From positions 1-8,076 of the forward strand of contig JALRFB010000034.1 of the NCBI GenBank assembly GCA_023256555.1: a stretch of DNA of 8,076 nucleotides, read 5' to 3'. Position 1 is the first letter of the stretch. Every line of letters begins with the position of its first letter. This document shows, one piece after another, positions 1-6,981 of the stretch. This DNA comes from Sediminibacterium sp. GTDB taxonomy: Bacteria > Bacteroidota > Bacteroidia > Chitinophagales > Chitinophagaceae. The position numbers were made by a program, and so were the translations under genes. The notes under the pieces are model-generated. The model had not been told where the DNA came from and ran no database searches. It saw only the letters and a program-made list of their open reading frames with translations.

Positions 1-53
1 ATGCTTTAATTGCAGCGCATATTAATACACAAGAAGTAAAACAAACTGACTAA
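1..53 (+). CDS. C-terminal tail of an unidentified upstream protein (partial)
   Basis: An open frame enters from the left edge and ends at TAA (51-53). The last residues read ALIAAHINTQEVKQTD. The stop overlaps the next start codon by one base (TAATG), the usual arrangement of translationally coupled genes in one operon. Too little is visible to name a family. It is probably a real gene because of this coupling, but it could also be a chance open frame. Confidence 0.55.
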   Translation, partial: ALIAAHINTQEVKQTD

Positions 54-754
54 TGAGTCTAGGAAAAGTTTTCTTATTACCCATGCTATTGCATGAAGAA
101 GGATGGGATAGTATTCCAAGTGACATAGTCAAATGGATAAAGGGATGTGATGCCTTTTTTGTTGAAAATGAAAAAACCACCAGACGCTATTTTAAAAAGC
201 TTTGGAGAGAAATGGTGATTGAAGAATATGTATGGCATGCTATCCATAAAGTTGAAGCAGAACAAATTGAATCTTTTAGAGAATTATTAAAAGCAGGAAA
301 AAATATTGGCATCATATCTGAAGCTGGTTGTGCAGGTGTGGCAGACCCGGGTCAAATATTAGTCGGCATTGCCCAAGAGATTGGAGCCGAAGTAAAACCT
401 TATGTTGGACCCAATTCAATCTTATTGGCTTTAATGGCAAGTGGTATGAATGGGCAATTATTTCAGTTCCATGGCTATCTCCCCATTGACAATACAGAAA
501 GAAAGAAAAAAATTCAAGCACTAGAACAAGATATGCGTACTAGAAATTGTACTCAAATTTGTATTGAGACCCCCTATAGAAATGATCAATTATTAGACGC
601 TATATTGCAAAGCTGTCATGCATCTACTAAGATTTGTATTGGGGTAGATTTAACCGGGCCTTCAGAATGGATAAAAACCGGAACAGTAGACTATTGGAAG
701 AAAAATAAACCTAGCCTACATAAAAAGCTAGCAGTATTCTTAATGGGACAATAA
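53..754 (+). CDS. RsmI-like SAM-dependent methyltransferase (tetrapyrrole methylase fold), short form
   Basis: A 233-aa protein of the tetrapyrrole (corrin/porphyrin) methylase superfamily, closest in layout to RsmI, the 16S rRNA C1402 ribose 2'-O-methyltransferase. Visible family blocks are ISEAGCAGVADPG (residues 88-100, matching the RsmI SDAGTP..SDPG loop), VGPNSILLALMASGM (118-132, matching PGPSA...SGL), FHGYLP (139-144) and ETPYR (172-176, matching ESPHR). The N-terminal strand GKVFLLP (4-10) is present, but the usual GNL.DI segment after it is replaced by a stretch containing HEEGWDSIP. It is about 40-50 residues shorter than typical RsmI and lacks that protein's C-terminal extension. 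Bacteroidota are known to carry such a short paralogue, annotated only as a SAM-dependent methyltransferase, so the substrate is unknown and I give no symbol. The ATG overlaps the preceding stop by one base. Probably cytoplasmic, with no signal peptide or membrane segment. Confidence 0.9.
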   Translation: MSLGKVFLLPMLLHEEGWDSIPSDIVKWIKGCDAFFVENEKTTRRYFKKLWREMVIEEYVWHAIHKVEAEQIESFRELLKAGKNIGIISEAGCAGVADPGQILVGIAQEIGAEVKPYVGPNSILLALMASGMNGQLFQFHGYLPIDNTERKKKIQALEQDMRTRNCTQICIETPYRNDQLLDAILQSCHASTKICIGVDLTGPSEWIKTGTVDYWKKNKPSLHKKLAVFLMGQ

Positions 755-793
755 AGTATTTACCGAAAAATTTTGAAAAGAAATTAATGGCAT

Positions 794-823
794 AATGCAA
801 TATGGAGAAAAGCATATTGCATT
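794..823 (+). promoter_or_regulatory. Perfect 11-bp inverted repeat enclosing the comEC-like start codon
   Basis: The left arm AATGCAATATG (794-804) and right arm CATATTGCATT (813-823) are exact reverse complements separated by the 8-base loop GAGAAAAG. An outer U-G wobble (793/824) could add one more pair to an RNA hairpin. The ATG of the comEC-like gene (802-804) is the last three bases of the left arm, so a folded mRNA would pair the start codon. No T-run follows on either side, so it does not look like an intrinsic terminator. It could instead be a DNA operator. The repeat is directly visible; its function is inference. Confidence 0.5.
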
Positions 824-2022
824 GGAAAGCAGAACATCCTAGCTTAATTATTTCTATATTTCTACTAACTGGAGTATTATTTGTTAAACTTCCTATTTTA
901 ACGAATTCCAATCTAGCAATTATATTATTACTTAGTTGGATCATTTTGATTTTTGCCAATTATTATCTTAAAAATGCATTTAGCAAAAGTTGTATTTCAA
1001 TAGTTTGCTTAATATTTTGGGGTTATTCCATGGTGCAATTCCAAGAAAAAAATAATGAAAGCTTATTATTGGAATTTCTTGACCCTTATGTACAACCATT
1101 AAGAGCAATTATACTTCATAAGATTGATTTATTTATATTATCTAATACAAATAATCAATTTGCAAAAGCATTAATTGTTGGACAAAAAAATACAATTGAT
1201 CCAGCAACGCTCGAAGCTTATTCCGCATTAGGCATTATGCATATTATTGCTATCAGTGGAATGCACCTAGACTTGGTTGCAAATTATTTAACAAAAATTA
1301 CAGGATGGTTACCTAGAAACAAATATTTGCAATTAGTAGAATTAATTTTTTTAATTACAGTCATAAGTACATATACCCTCATTGCAAACGCAAGCCCTTC
1401 AGTAGTCAGAGCGGCACTCTATTTCTGCTTATTCAAAATAGGAGGATACTTTAATTTACACAGGTATATTTTAAACGGGATAGCTGGCGGGTTATTGATT
1501 ATGCTTTTATTTCATCATCAAACTATTTGGCATATTGGATGGCAATTATCCTACGCTGCAGTAATAGGCATTCATATTGTTCATCCTTTAATAAACAATA
1601 TTTTCGAACTTAATAATCCCCTCATCAAATCTATTTGGAATAATTTTTCCATAACTATGTCCACCCAAATTACTACATTACCCCTGATAGTTTATTATTT
1701 TCATACCATCTCAACAGGCATTATATTAAGCAATATGCTGATGATTCCCTTAAGCAACTTGCTATTGGAAGCATTAATCATTCTTGTCTTCTTGCCAATA
1801 TACTGGGCTAAAACTATTCATTGGGGTCAGCTTATCGAATACTATATGCAAAAAATAGCTCAATTAGTACATTATATTTTCACAATAAGTCCACAACCAC
1901 TATATTTTACAAGTGTTAGCATCTACTATCTACTTGCATACTATACAATCTTCATGTACCTTTGCTTATGGAAAAAAAGATACAATCAGCCCTTATTTCG
2001 GTATTCTACAAAGATGGCTTAG
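802..2022 (+). CDS. ComEC/Rec2-family membrane protein, compact form without OB-fold or lactamase-like domain
   Basis: A 406-aa polytopic inner-membrane protein related to ComEC/Rec2, the channel that carries transforming DNA into the cytoplasm. About three N-terminal membrane segments (roughly residues 14-31, 38-57, 63-78) are followed by the Competence domain. Its hallmark blocks are ALIVGQKNTIDP (123-134), YSALGIMHIIAISGMHLDL (140-158), NASPSVVRAALYF (196-208) and GWQLSYAAVIGI further on. Usual ComEC proteins exceed 600 aa and have a periplasmic OB-fold region between the N-terminal helices and the Competence domain. Here only about 40 residues lie between them, and there is no C-terminal metallo-beta-lactamase-like domain. 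The block usually seen as SGLH.G has Asp157 where a small residue is common. The ATG at 802 is favoured because a stop (TAA 793-795) lies in frame just upstream; a TTG at 817 is the only near alternative. The end overlaps purH by 55 bases. Family membership is clear; a role in DNA uptake is uncertain, so no symbol is given. Confidence 0.87.
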   Translation: MEKSILHWKAEHPSLIISIFLLTGVLFVKLPILTNSNLAIILLLSWIILIFANYYLKNAFSKSCISIVCLIFWGYSMVQFQEKNNESLLLEFLDPYVQPLRAIILHKIDLFILSNTNNQFAKALIVGQKNTIDPATLEAYSALGIMHIIAISGMHLDLVANYLTKITGWLPRNKYLQLVELIFLITVISTYTLIANASPSVVRAALYFCLFKIGGYFNLHRYILNGIAGGLLIMLLFHHQTIWHIGWQLSYAAVIGIHIVHPLINNIFELNNPLIKSIWNNFSITMSTQITTLPLIVYYFHTISTGIILSNMLMIPLSNLLLEALIILVFLPIYWAKTIHWGQLIEYYMQKIAQLVHYIFTISPQPLYFTSVSIYYLLAYYTIFMYLCLWKKRYNQPLFRYSTKMA

Positions 2023-3452
2023 AGCCCTTAGCAAGAACCCTTCATTCTTTGAATATTACCATCTATTCTACTGGTGGTACTCAAAAATTTCTAGAAGATC
2101 TTGGCATTCCTTGTGTAGCAGTAGAATCTGTAACAGGTTACCCATCCATTTTGGGCGGCCGTGTTAAAACCTTGCACCCATCAGTTTTTGGAGGAATATT
2201 AGGAAGAAGGTATGAAGAGCAGGATTTACAAGAAATGGCTCAGTATAAAATTCCTGAATTAGATTTAGTAATTGTTGATTTATATCCTTTCGAAGAAACA
2301 TTAAGAAATACTTCTGAAGAAAAGTTAATCATTGAGAAGATTGATATTGGCGGTCCTTCTATGATTCGTGCAGCTGCAAAAAATTTCCGCGACCTAGTAG
2401 TATTATCTGCAAAAGATGACTATGCTAAGTTAAATCAAATGCTATTGGATCAAAAAGGAACCACTACTTTAGATCAAAGAAAAGCATTTGCTGCAAAAGC
2501 ATTTGAAGTAGTCATGCATTATGATATTGCAATAAGTAATTATTTCAATCCAATTACAGCAAAAACTTTGCGATATGGAGAAAACCCTCATCAGATTGCC
2601 AATTTTTATGGTAATCTAGATAGTTGGTTTACTCAATTAAATGGTAAAGAATTATCGTACAATAATTTAGTGGATGTAGATGCTGCCATAGCTATCATCA
2701 CTGAATTACCTAAAACAAGTTTTGCTATCATAAAGCATACCAATGTTTGTGGCGTTGCACAAAGAAATACGGTATTAGAAAGTTGGACAGCAGCATTAGC
2801 GGGTGATCCAGAAAGCGCTTTTGGTGGTGTACTGGTAACCAATGGCACCATCGACAAAGCAACTGCAGAAGCAATACAAGAAATTTTCTTTGAAGTATTA
2901 ATCGCGCCTGCATTTGATGCAGATGCAGTCAATATTTTATCTGCTAAGAAAAACAGAATTTTATTACAAACAAAAGAAGGTGTCAATTTTAAAGCAACTC
3001 AACAAAAGTCTATTCTAAATGGAACTTTAGAACAAGGCATTGATGCGGGCAACTTTTCACAATGGGACGAAATGGGAGCTAGATCTTGCACTGATCAAGA
3101 AAAAGAAGATTTAATTTTTGGCAATATAGTTTGTAAACATTTAAAGAGCAATGCTATTGCACTAATAAAGAATAAACAATTAGTGGGAAAAGGATGTGGT
3201 CAAACTTCAAGAGTAGATGCTTTAAGACATGCTATTGAAAAAGCAAAACAATTCAATTTTGATTTAAAAGGTGCAAGTTTAGCATCTGATGCATTTTTCC
3301 CATTTGACGATTGCGTGAAAATTGCACATCAAGCTGGCATTGAAAGTTTTATTCAACCCGGCGGATCAGTAAGAGACAAGGACAGTATTGAGTATTGTGT
3401 AAACAACGGATTAGCCATGGTAATAACAGGCCTTAGACATTTTAAACACTAG
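1968..3452 (+). CDS. purH: Bifunctional AICAR formyltransferase / IMP cyclohydrolase
   Basis: This enzyme catalyses the last two steps of de novo purine synthesis: 10-formyl-tetrahydrofolate-dependent formylation of AICAR to FAICAR, then ring closure to IMP, in the cytoplasm. It has 494 aa, close to the usual 500-530. The N-terminal MGS-like cyclohydrolase domain (about 1-195) shows STGGT (34-38) and GGRVKTLHPSVFGGIL (63-78). The transformylase domain shows RYGENPHQ (202-209), the catalytic Lys256-His257 in KHTNVCG, SDAFFPFDD (440-448) and a C-terminal QPGGSVRD block. The SVFYKDGLEPL start is of the form seen in Bacteroidota PurH. The ATG at 1968 is chosen because it gives the standard MEKKIQSALISV start; an in-frame TTG at 1962 would add only two residues. 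The start lies inside the preceding gene, which suggests translational coupling. No Shine-Dalgarno sequence is visible. Confidence 0.97.
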   Translation: MEKKIQSALISVFYKDGLEPLARTLHSLNITIYSTGGTQKFLEDLGIPCVAVESVTGYPSILGGRVKTLHPSVFGGILGRRYEEQDLQEMAQYKIPELDLVIVDLYPFEETLRNTSEEKLIIEKIDIGGPSMIRAAAKNFRDLVVLSAKDDYAKLNQMLLDQKGTTTLDQRKAFAAKAFEVVMHYDIAISNYFNPITAKTLRYGENPHQIANFYGNLDSWFTQLNGKELSYNNLVDVDAAIAIITELPKTSFAIIKHTNVCGVAQRNTVLESWTAALAGDPESAFGGVLVTNGTIDKATAEAIQEIFFEVLIAPAFDADAVNILSAKKNRILLQTKEGVNFKATQQKSILNGTLEQGIDAGNFSQWDEMGARSCTDQEKEDLIFGNIVCKHLKSNAIALIKNKQLVGKGCGQTSRVDALRHAIEKAKQFNFDLKGASLASDAFFPFDDCVKIAHQAGIESFIQPGGSVRDKDSIEYCVNNGLAMVITGLRHFKH

Positions 3453-3455
3453 TCC

Positions 3456-4385
3456 ATGTCCCATCAACAAAAAGCATACCTAGCCCTCGCAGTAACCAGT
3501 ATTGTATGGGGCACTACTTGGGTAGCTAGTAAGATGGGAATTAATCATATGCCAGCTTTAGAACTGGCAAGTATTAGACAATTTCTTGGTGGTAGTATTT
3601 ATATTTCTTTTTTTCTATTGATCAAAAAAGAAAACTTACCTAATAAGAGACAGTTTTTATGGCTAATACCAATGGCATTCTTAATGTTTGTTTCTTCGAA
3701 TGGAATTGCTACTTATGGATTACAATTTATCACAAGTGGCTTGGCAGCATTAATAGCAGCTTTATATCCACTATCTGTTGTATTAATTGAAAGATTTTAT
3801 TACAAAGCCATCCAAATCACTCCGCAAACAATGCTTGGATTATTTTTAGGATTATTGGGCATTGGTTTTATTTTTTACAAAGACAGTTTGCAAGTACATG
3901 TTGGCCATTATGCATTAGGTGTGGGCTTGTCTATGTTTGCCATGTTAACATGGAGTGTAGGTTCTATTATCATTTCAAGAACTAAAATAGACCTTAACCC
4001 ATATTATTCTATTGGTTGGCAAATGTTTATTAGTGCGATTATTATGGGGCTGTTTACATTTATTTCTGGTAATTATATTCCTTTAACAGAAGTGCCTGCT
4101 ATATCTTGGGGAGTGATTATTTATATGGTTATTGGAGGATCAGTATTTGCATTTATTTCTTTCATATATAGCATGAAACATTTACAAGCATCCATTGCAT
4201 CTTTATATGCCTATATAAATCCAATTGTGGCTATTTGGGTGGGATCCTTATTGTTAAAAGAAGCGATGAGTTGGAATAGTATTGTAGGAACTATTTGCAC
4301 CTTAACAGGAGTATACCTCGTAAACAACAGTTTGAAAAAGCAGAAAGATCCAGTAGAAGTGATTTCAGATGCAGATGCGATGTAG
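3456..4385 (+). CDS. EamA/DMT-superfamily transporter (10 TM)
   Basis: A 309-aa integral membrane protein with the two tandem EamA repeats of the drug/metabolite transporter superfamily, each of about five helices (roughly residues 6-141 and 152-290). The first repeat has the typical opening VWGTTWVASK (17-26) with Arg41 in the second helix. The second begins near YALGVGLSMFAMLTWSVGS (152-170) and closes with NPIVAIWVGSLLLKEA (255-270) followed by GTICTLTGVYLVN. Family members export amino acids, nucleobases or other small metabolites, and the substrate cannot be read from the sequence. The gene starts three bases after the purH stop, so it is probably cotranscribed. That position makes a purine-related substrate thinkable, but it is no more than a guess. 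The charged C-terminal tail (291-309) is cytoplasmic or disordered. Its stop abuts the stop of the convergent lutB. Confidence 0.93.
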   Translation: MSHQQKAYLALAVTSIVWGTTWVASKMGINHMPALELASIRQFLGGSIYISFFLLIKKENLPNKRQFLWLIPMAFLMFVSSNGIATYGLQFITSGLAALIAALYPLSVVLIERFYYKAIQITPQTMLGLFLGLLGIGFIFYKDSLQVHVGHYALGVGLSMFAMLTWSVGSIIISRTKIDLNPYYSIGWQMFISAIIMGLFTFISGNYIPLTEVPAISWGVIIYMVIGGSVFAFISFIYSMKHLQASIASLYAYINPIVAIWVGSLLLKEAMSWNSIVGTICTLTGVYLVNNSLKKQKDPVEVISDADAM

Positions 4386-5765
4386 TTATTTTTTCTGTTG
4401 CTCTTTCCAAAGTTGATTAAATGTTTTCTTTGGGAACTCTAATGGAGCTCTTTTAGACGACCAGCCTTTGAACATTTTGTTGATCACCCAATTTTTAATT
4501 GGGGCAGTACCTTGATTCATTAAAGTTCTATTTAATGAAGCTTGCTTCCACATTTTCCAAGCAAATTTCTCTGCAAAACTACTTTCTCCAATTACTACAG
4601 ATTCTCTTCTATTCTCCAATAATAATTCGTGTAGATTAATTTTCACTGGGCATACTTCGGTGCAATTACCACATAAGCTAGACGCATAACTTAAGTGCTT
4701 ATAATCGTGCATCCCTCTAAGATGGGGAGTAATAACACTTCCAATTGGCCCACTATAGGTAGTCTCATAAGCATGTCCTCCAATATTCTTATAAACAGGA
4801 CAAGCATTTAAACAAGCTCCACAACGTATACAATACAATGCTTCCCTACTTTTTGCATTGGCCAATAATTCTGTACGACCATTGTCCAATAAGATCACAT
4901 ACATTTCTTCTGGACCATCTGTTTCGTCCGATTTTTTAGGACCCGAAATAATACTATTGTATACAGTAACTTGTTGCCCTGTACCGTATGTAGAAAGTAA
5001 GGGCCAAAATAAACCTAGATCATTGATTGATGGAACTAGTTTTTCTATACCAACAATAACAATATGAGTTTTGGGCCAAGAGGCAGATAGTCTTGCATTG
5101 CCTTCATTTTCAGTCACAGCAATAGCGCCAACATCAGAAATAATAAAATTAGCTCCAGTTACACCAATTTCTGCTTGTGTATATTTCTCTCTTAAATTTT
5201 TTCTGGCCACCAAGGTTAATTCCTCAGGAGTCATATTGATATCTGTACCTAATTTCTCTGCAAATAATTTAGCTACATCTTCTTTGCTTTTATGCATTGC
5301 AGGTGTAACAATATGATAAGGAGCTTCTCCGTCTAACTGTTGAATGTATTCTCCCAAATCAGTCTCCACACTTTCTACTCCTATAGATTCCAAAAAACTA
5401 TTTAAATGAATTTCTTCGGTCACCATGCTCTTGCTTTTTACAATCGACTTGCAAGATTTTTCTTTACACAAGTCGCCAATAAAACTCAAAGCTTGCTCAC
5501 TATCTTCTGCCCAAAATACTTTGGCACCCCTTTTAGTAATTTGAGTTTCAAATTGAGTAAGATGTAAATCCAAATGCTCTATAGCTTCCCATTTTCTATT
5601 TTTGGCCAATTCTCTCACACGGCTCAAATCGGTAAATTGAACTTTACCTTTGGGTACAACAGCATTATACTTGCCAATATTGGTATTGATTTTTTTTCGG
5701 TGATCTAAATCAATTGCCTTGGCACTACTTTTCGAATCAAATGATGCTGCGTAGATACTTTCCAT
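4386..5765 (-). CDS. lutB: LutB-type lactate utilization iron-sulfur protein
   Basis: A 459-aa protein matching LutB (LldF/YkgF family), the iron-sulfur subunit of the LutABC complex that oxidises L-lactate to pyruvate in the cytoplasm or at the membrane face. The LUD domain spans about 70-300, with family blocks KSKSMVTEEIHLNSFLESIG (110-129), ETDLGEYIQQL (134-144) and GVTGANFIISDVGAIAVTEN (201-220) followed by EGNARL. Two ferredoxin-like cysteine clusters follow: C312, C315, C318, C322 in CIRCGACLNACPVY, and C365, C368, C372 in CGNCTEVCPVKI. These could bind two [4Fe-4S] clusters. The length is normal for the family. It starts 10 bases after the DUF3109 stop, at the 3' end of the minus-strand unit. 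No lutA (CCG domain) or lutC is in the window, so partners must be encoded elsewhere. Lactate as the substrate rests on family knowledge only. Confidence 0.93.
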   Translation of the reverse strand: MESIYAASFDSKSSAKAIDLDHRKKINTNIGKYNAVVPKGKVQFTDLSRVRELAKNRKWEAIEHLDLHLTQFETQITKRGAKVFWAEDSEQALSFIGDLCKEKSCKSIVKSKSMVTEEIHLNSFLESIGVESVETDLGEYIQQLDGEAPYHIVTPAMHKSKEDVAKLFAEKLGTDINMTPEELTLVARKNLREKYTQAEIGVTGANFIISDVGAIAVTENEGNARLSASWPKTHIVIVGIEKLVPSINDLGLFWPLLSTYGTGQQVTVYNSIISGPKKSDETDGPEEMYVILLDNGRTELLANAKSREALYCIRCGACLNACPVYKNIGGHAYETTYSGPIGSVITPHLRGMHDYKHLSYASSLCGNCTEVCPVKINLHELLLENRRESVVIGESSFAEKFAWKMWKQASLNRTLMNQGTAPIKNWVINKMFKGWSSKRAPLEFPKKTFNQLWKEQQKK

Positions 5766-5775
5766 TAGTACAAAA

Positions 5776-6366
5776 CTACTTATTTTTCTCTTTCAAATGA
5801 GCTGCTGTAGCATCTAAGGTTTCATAGAAGGTTTCACCATATTTTCTGATGATGGACTCTTTCAAAAACACATAAGCTGGCACTTTCAATTTCTTACCTA
5901 AAGAACAAGCCGCTTTACATAAATCTTCCCTAGGCTCATAATTCATATATTCAATTCCAGGATCAGATTTACTTTTTGATAGTTTAATAGGGAATAAATG
6001 GCAGCTAATAGGCTTTTTCCAAGGAATTTTGCCATCGTTATAAGCCTGTTCAAAGGCACATTTAATAATACCTTCCTTATCCTTATATCCATAAGCACAA
6101 ATCTTTCCTTCAATTGTGGGAGTCACCCAACCAAATTCTCTATCATACAAATAAGGACCCACTTGTTGAATCTCTTTTATCCCTTCTTTAGTCATATAAG
6201 GCTTCACAATTTCAAAAAAGTCTTTTACATATTGCTTCTCTTTATTTTCTAAAGGAGCGCCGGCATCGCCATCCTCGCAACAACCACCTTTGCATTTAGT
6301 TAAATCACAAACAAATTGCTCTTCCACCACTTGGTCACTCACTAAAACATGGTCAATAATAATCAT
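5776..6366 (-). CDS. DUF3109 family cysteine-rich protein
   Basis: A 196-aa soluble protein of family DUF3109, whose function is unknown. The diagnostic N-terminal block CDLTKCKGGCCEDGDAGAPL covers residues 20-39, with Cys20, Cys25, Cys29 and Cys30. Further cysteines follow at 90 (KICAYG), 103 (KCAFEQA), 122 (SCHLFPIKL), 150 and 154. This spaced set resembles the YkgJ-type CxxxxCC proteins and suggests a bound metal ion or iron-sulfur cluster, but no ligand has been demonstrated here. There is no signal peptide or membrane segment. It lies 27 bases downstream of gldD and 10 bases upstream of lutB on the same strand, so cotranscription is likely. The neighbouring iron-sulfur protein makes a role in cluster handling conceivable, though unproven. 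The ATG at 6366 gives the usual short leader before the first cysteine. Confidence 0.92.
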   Translation of the reverse strand: MIIIDHVLVSDQVVEEQFVCDLTKCKGGCCEDGDAGAPLENKEKQYVKDFFEIVKPYMTKEGIKEIQQVGPYLYDREFGWVTPTIEGKICAYGYKDKEGIIKCAFEQAYNDGKIPWKKPISCHLFPIKLSKSKSDPGIEYMNYEPREDLCKAACSLGKKLKVPAYVFLKESIIRKYGETFYETLDATAAHLKEKNK

Positions 6367-6393
6367 AGGAAAAATTGTTTTGTAAAGATAGTT

Positions 6394-6981
6394 TTATTTC
6401 CATCTCAAACTTCGTACCATATGCTGCATATCTTTAAAAAGATATTGATTTATGGGTGCTAAAGAATCTTCATTGGGGGTTGTTTCAAAATACAAGGCCG
6501 CTCTTAAGAAATGTCTAGTAGAATCAGTAGCAAAAAACTGATAGGCAGTAGCGACATCTCCTCCAATATGAAAAAACACTCCTTTTACTTGGTCATTCAC
6601 TTCAAAAGCAGAGTCTTCAATGAAATTGGCCTTGCTATTATGATTGTTTGCAAAAGTATAAGCATCTCTCACCAAAGTATCTAAACTTGTTTTTGGTGTG
6701 ATATCATTATAGCTTACAAATAAAGTTGCTCCAAACTGAGGATAACGAATATTCAACCATGCCTCTTTACGCATATCAGTACCTAAATAATTTACGTTTT
6801 TGTCAATCACTGCATATGTTGGAAACTCAAAAGAATAGGGATAACCTGCTTCAGAAAAACTTTGAAATTGCTTAGCAGGTAATTCAATTTGTTGGTATCC
6901 CTTTGGTTTAATAACATAGGGTTGATTACATGCCAGCAGACCAATAATTAAGCAACAACAAAAATTAATGTACAATCGCAT
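6394..6981 (-). CDS. gldD: Gliding motility lipoprotein GldD
   Basis: A 195-aa lipoprotein of the GldD family, needed for gliding motility and linked to type IX secretion in Flavobacterium. The N-terminus is a lipoprotein signal peptide: Arg2, a hydrophobic core to residue 17, then the lipobox LLAC with Cys18 as the acylation site. Family blocks are PKGYQQIELP (26-35), YPYSFEFPTYAVI (47-59), the AWLNIRYPQFGATLFVSY segment, FFATDSTRHFLRAALYFE, and the ending PNEDSLAPINQYLF...MVRSLRW. The ATG at 6981 lies 17 bases inside the end of gldE, the conserved gene order for this pair. The length matches the family. Having gldD does not prove gliding, since related non-gliding Bacteroidota also keep it and the rest of the machinery is not in view. 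Confidence 0.95.
   Translation of the reverse strand: MRLYINFCCCLIIGLLACNQPYVIKPKGYQQIELPAKQFQSFSEAGYPYSFEFPTYAVIDKNVNYLGTDMRKEAWLNIRYPQFGATLFVSYNDITPKTSLDTLVRDAYTFANNHNSKANFIEDSAFEVNDQVKGVFFHIGGDVATAYQFFATDSTRHFLRAALYFETTPNEDSLAPINQYLFKDMQHMVRSLRWK

Noticed and set aside
344..353. Perfect 10-bp GC-rich palindrome GACCCGGGTC
   Set aside because: It falls inside the methyltransferase gene and encodes the conserved Asp-Pro-Gly of the ADPG loop; most likely a coincidence of codon choice.
795..842. Short out-of-frame ORF of 15 codons overlapping the comEC-like start
   Set aside because: No sign of coding constraint; probably a by-product of the inverted repeat, although it could in principle act as a leader.
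2633..2986. Minus-strand open frame of 117 codons inside purH
   Set aside because: It lies opposite the conserved transformylase domain and has no recognisable motifs.
4324..4400. CAACAG/CTGTTG pair flanking the convergent junction as a shared terminator
   Set aside because: Only six pairs with a loop of over 60 bases; too weak to act as an intrinsic terminator.
4858..5316. Plus-strand open frames inside lutB
   Set aside because: They are antisense to a well-supported conserved gene, show no family motifs and have low-complexity translations.
6372..6410. Possible Bacteroidota promoter (TATCTTTA with an upstream TTTG) before the DUF3109 gene
   Set aside because: The -7 element lacks the final G of TAnnTTTG and the spacing to TTTG is about 15 bases, shorter than the usual 19 or so.
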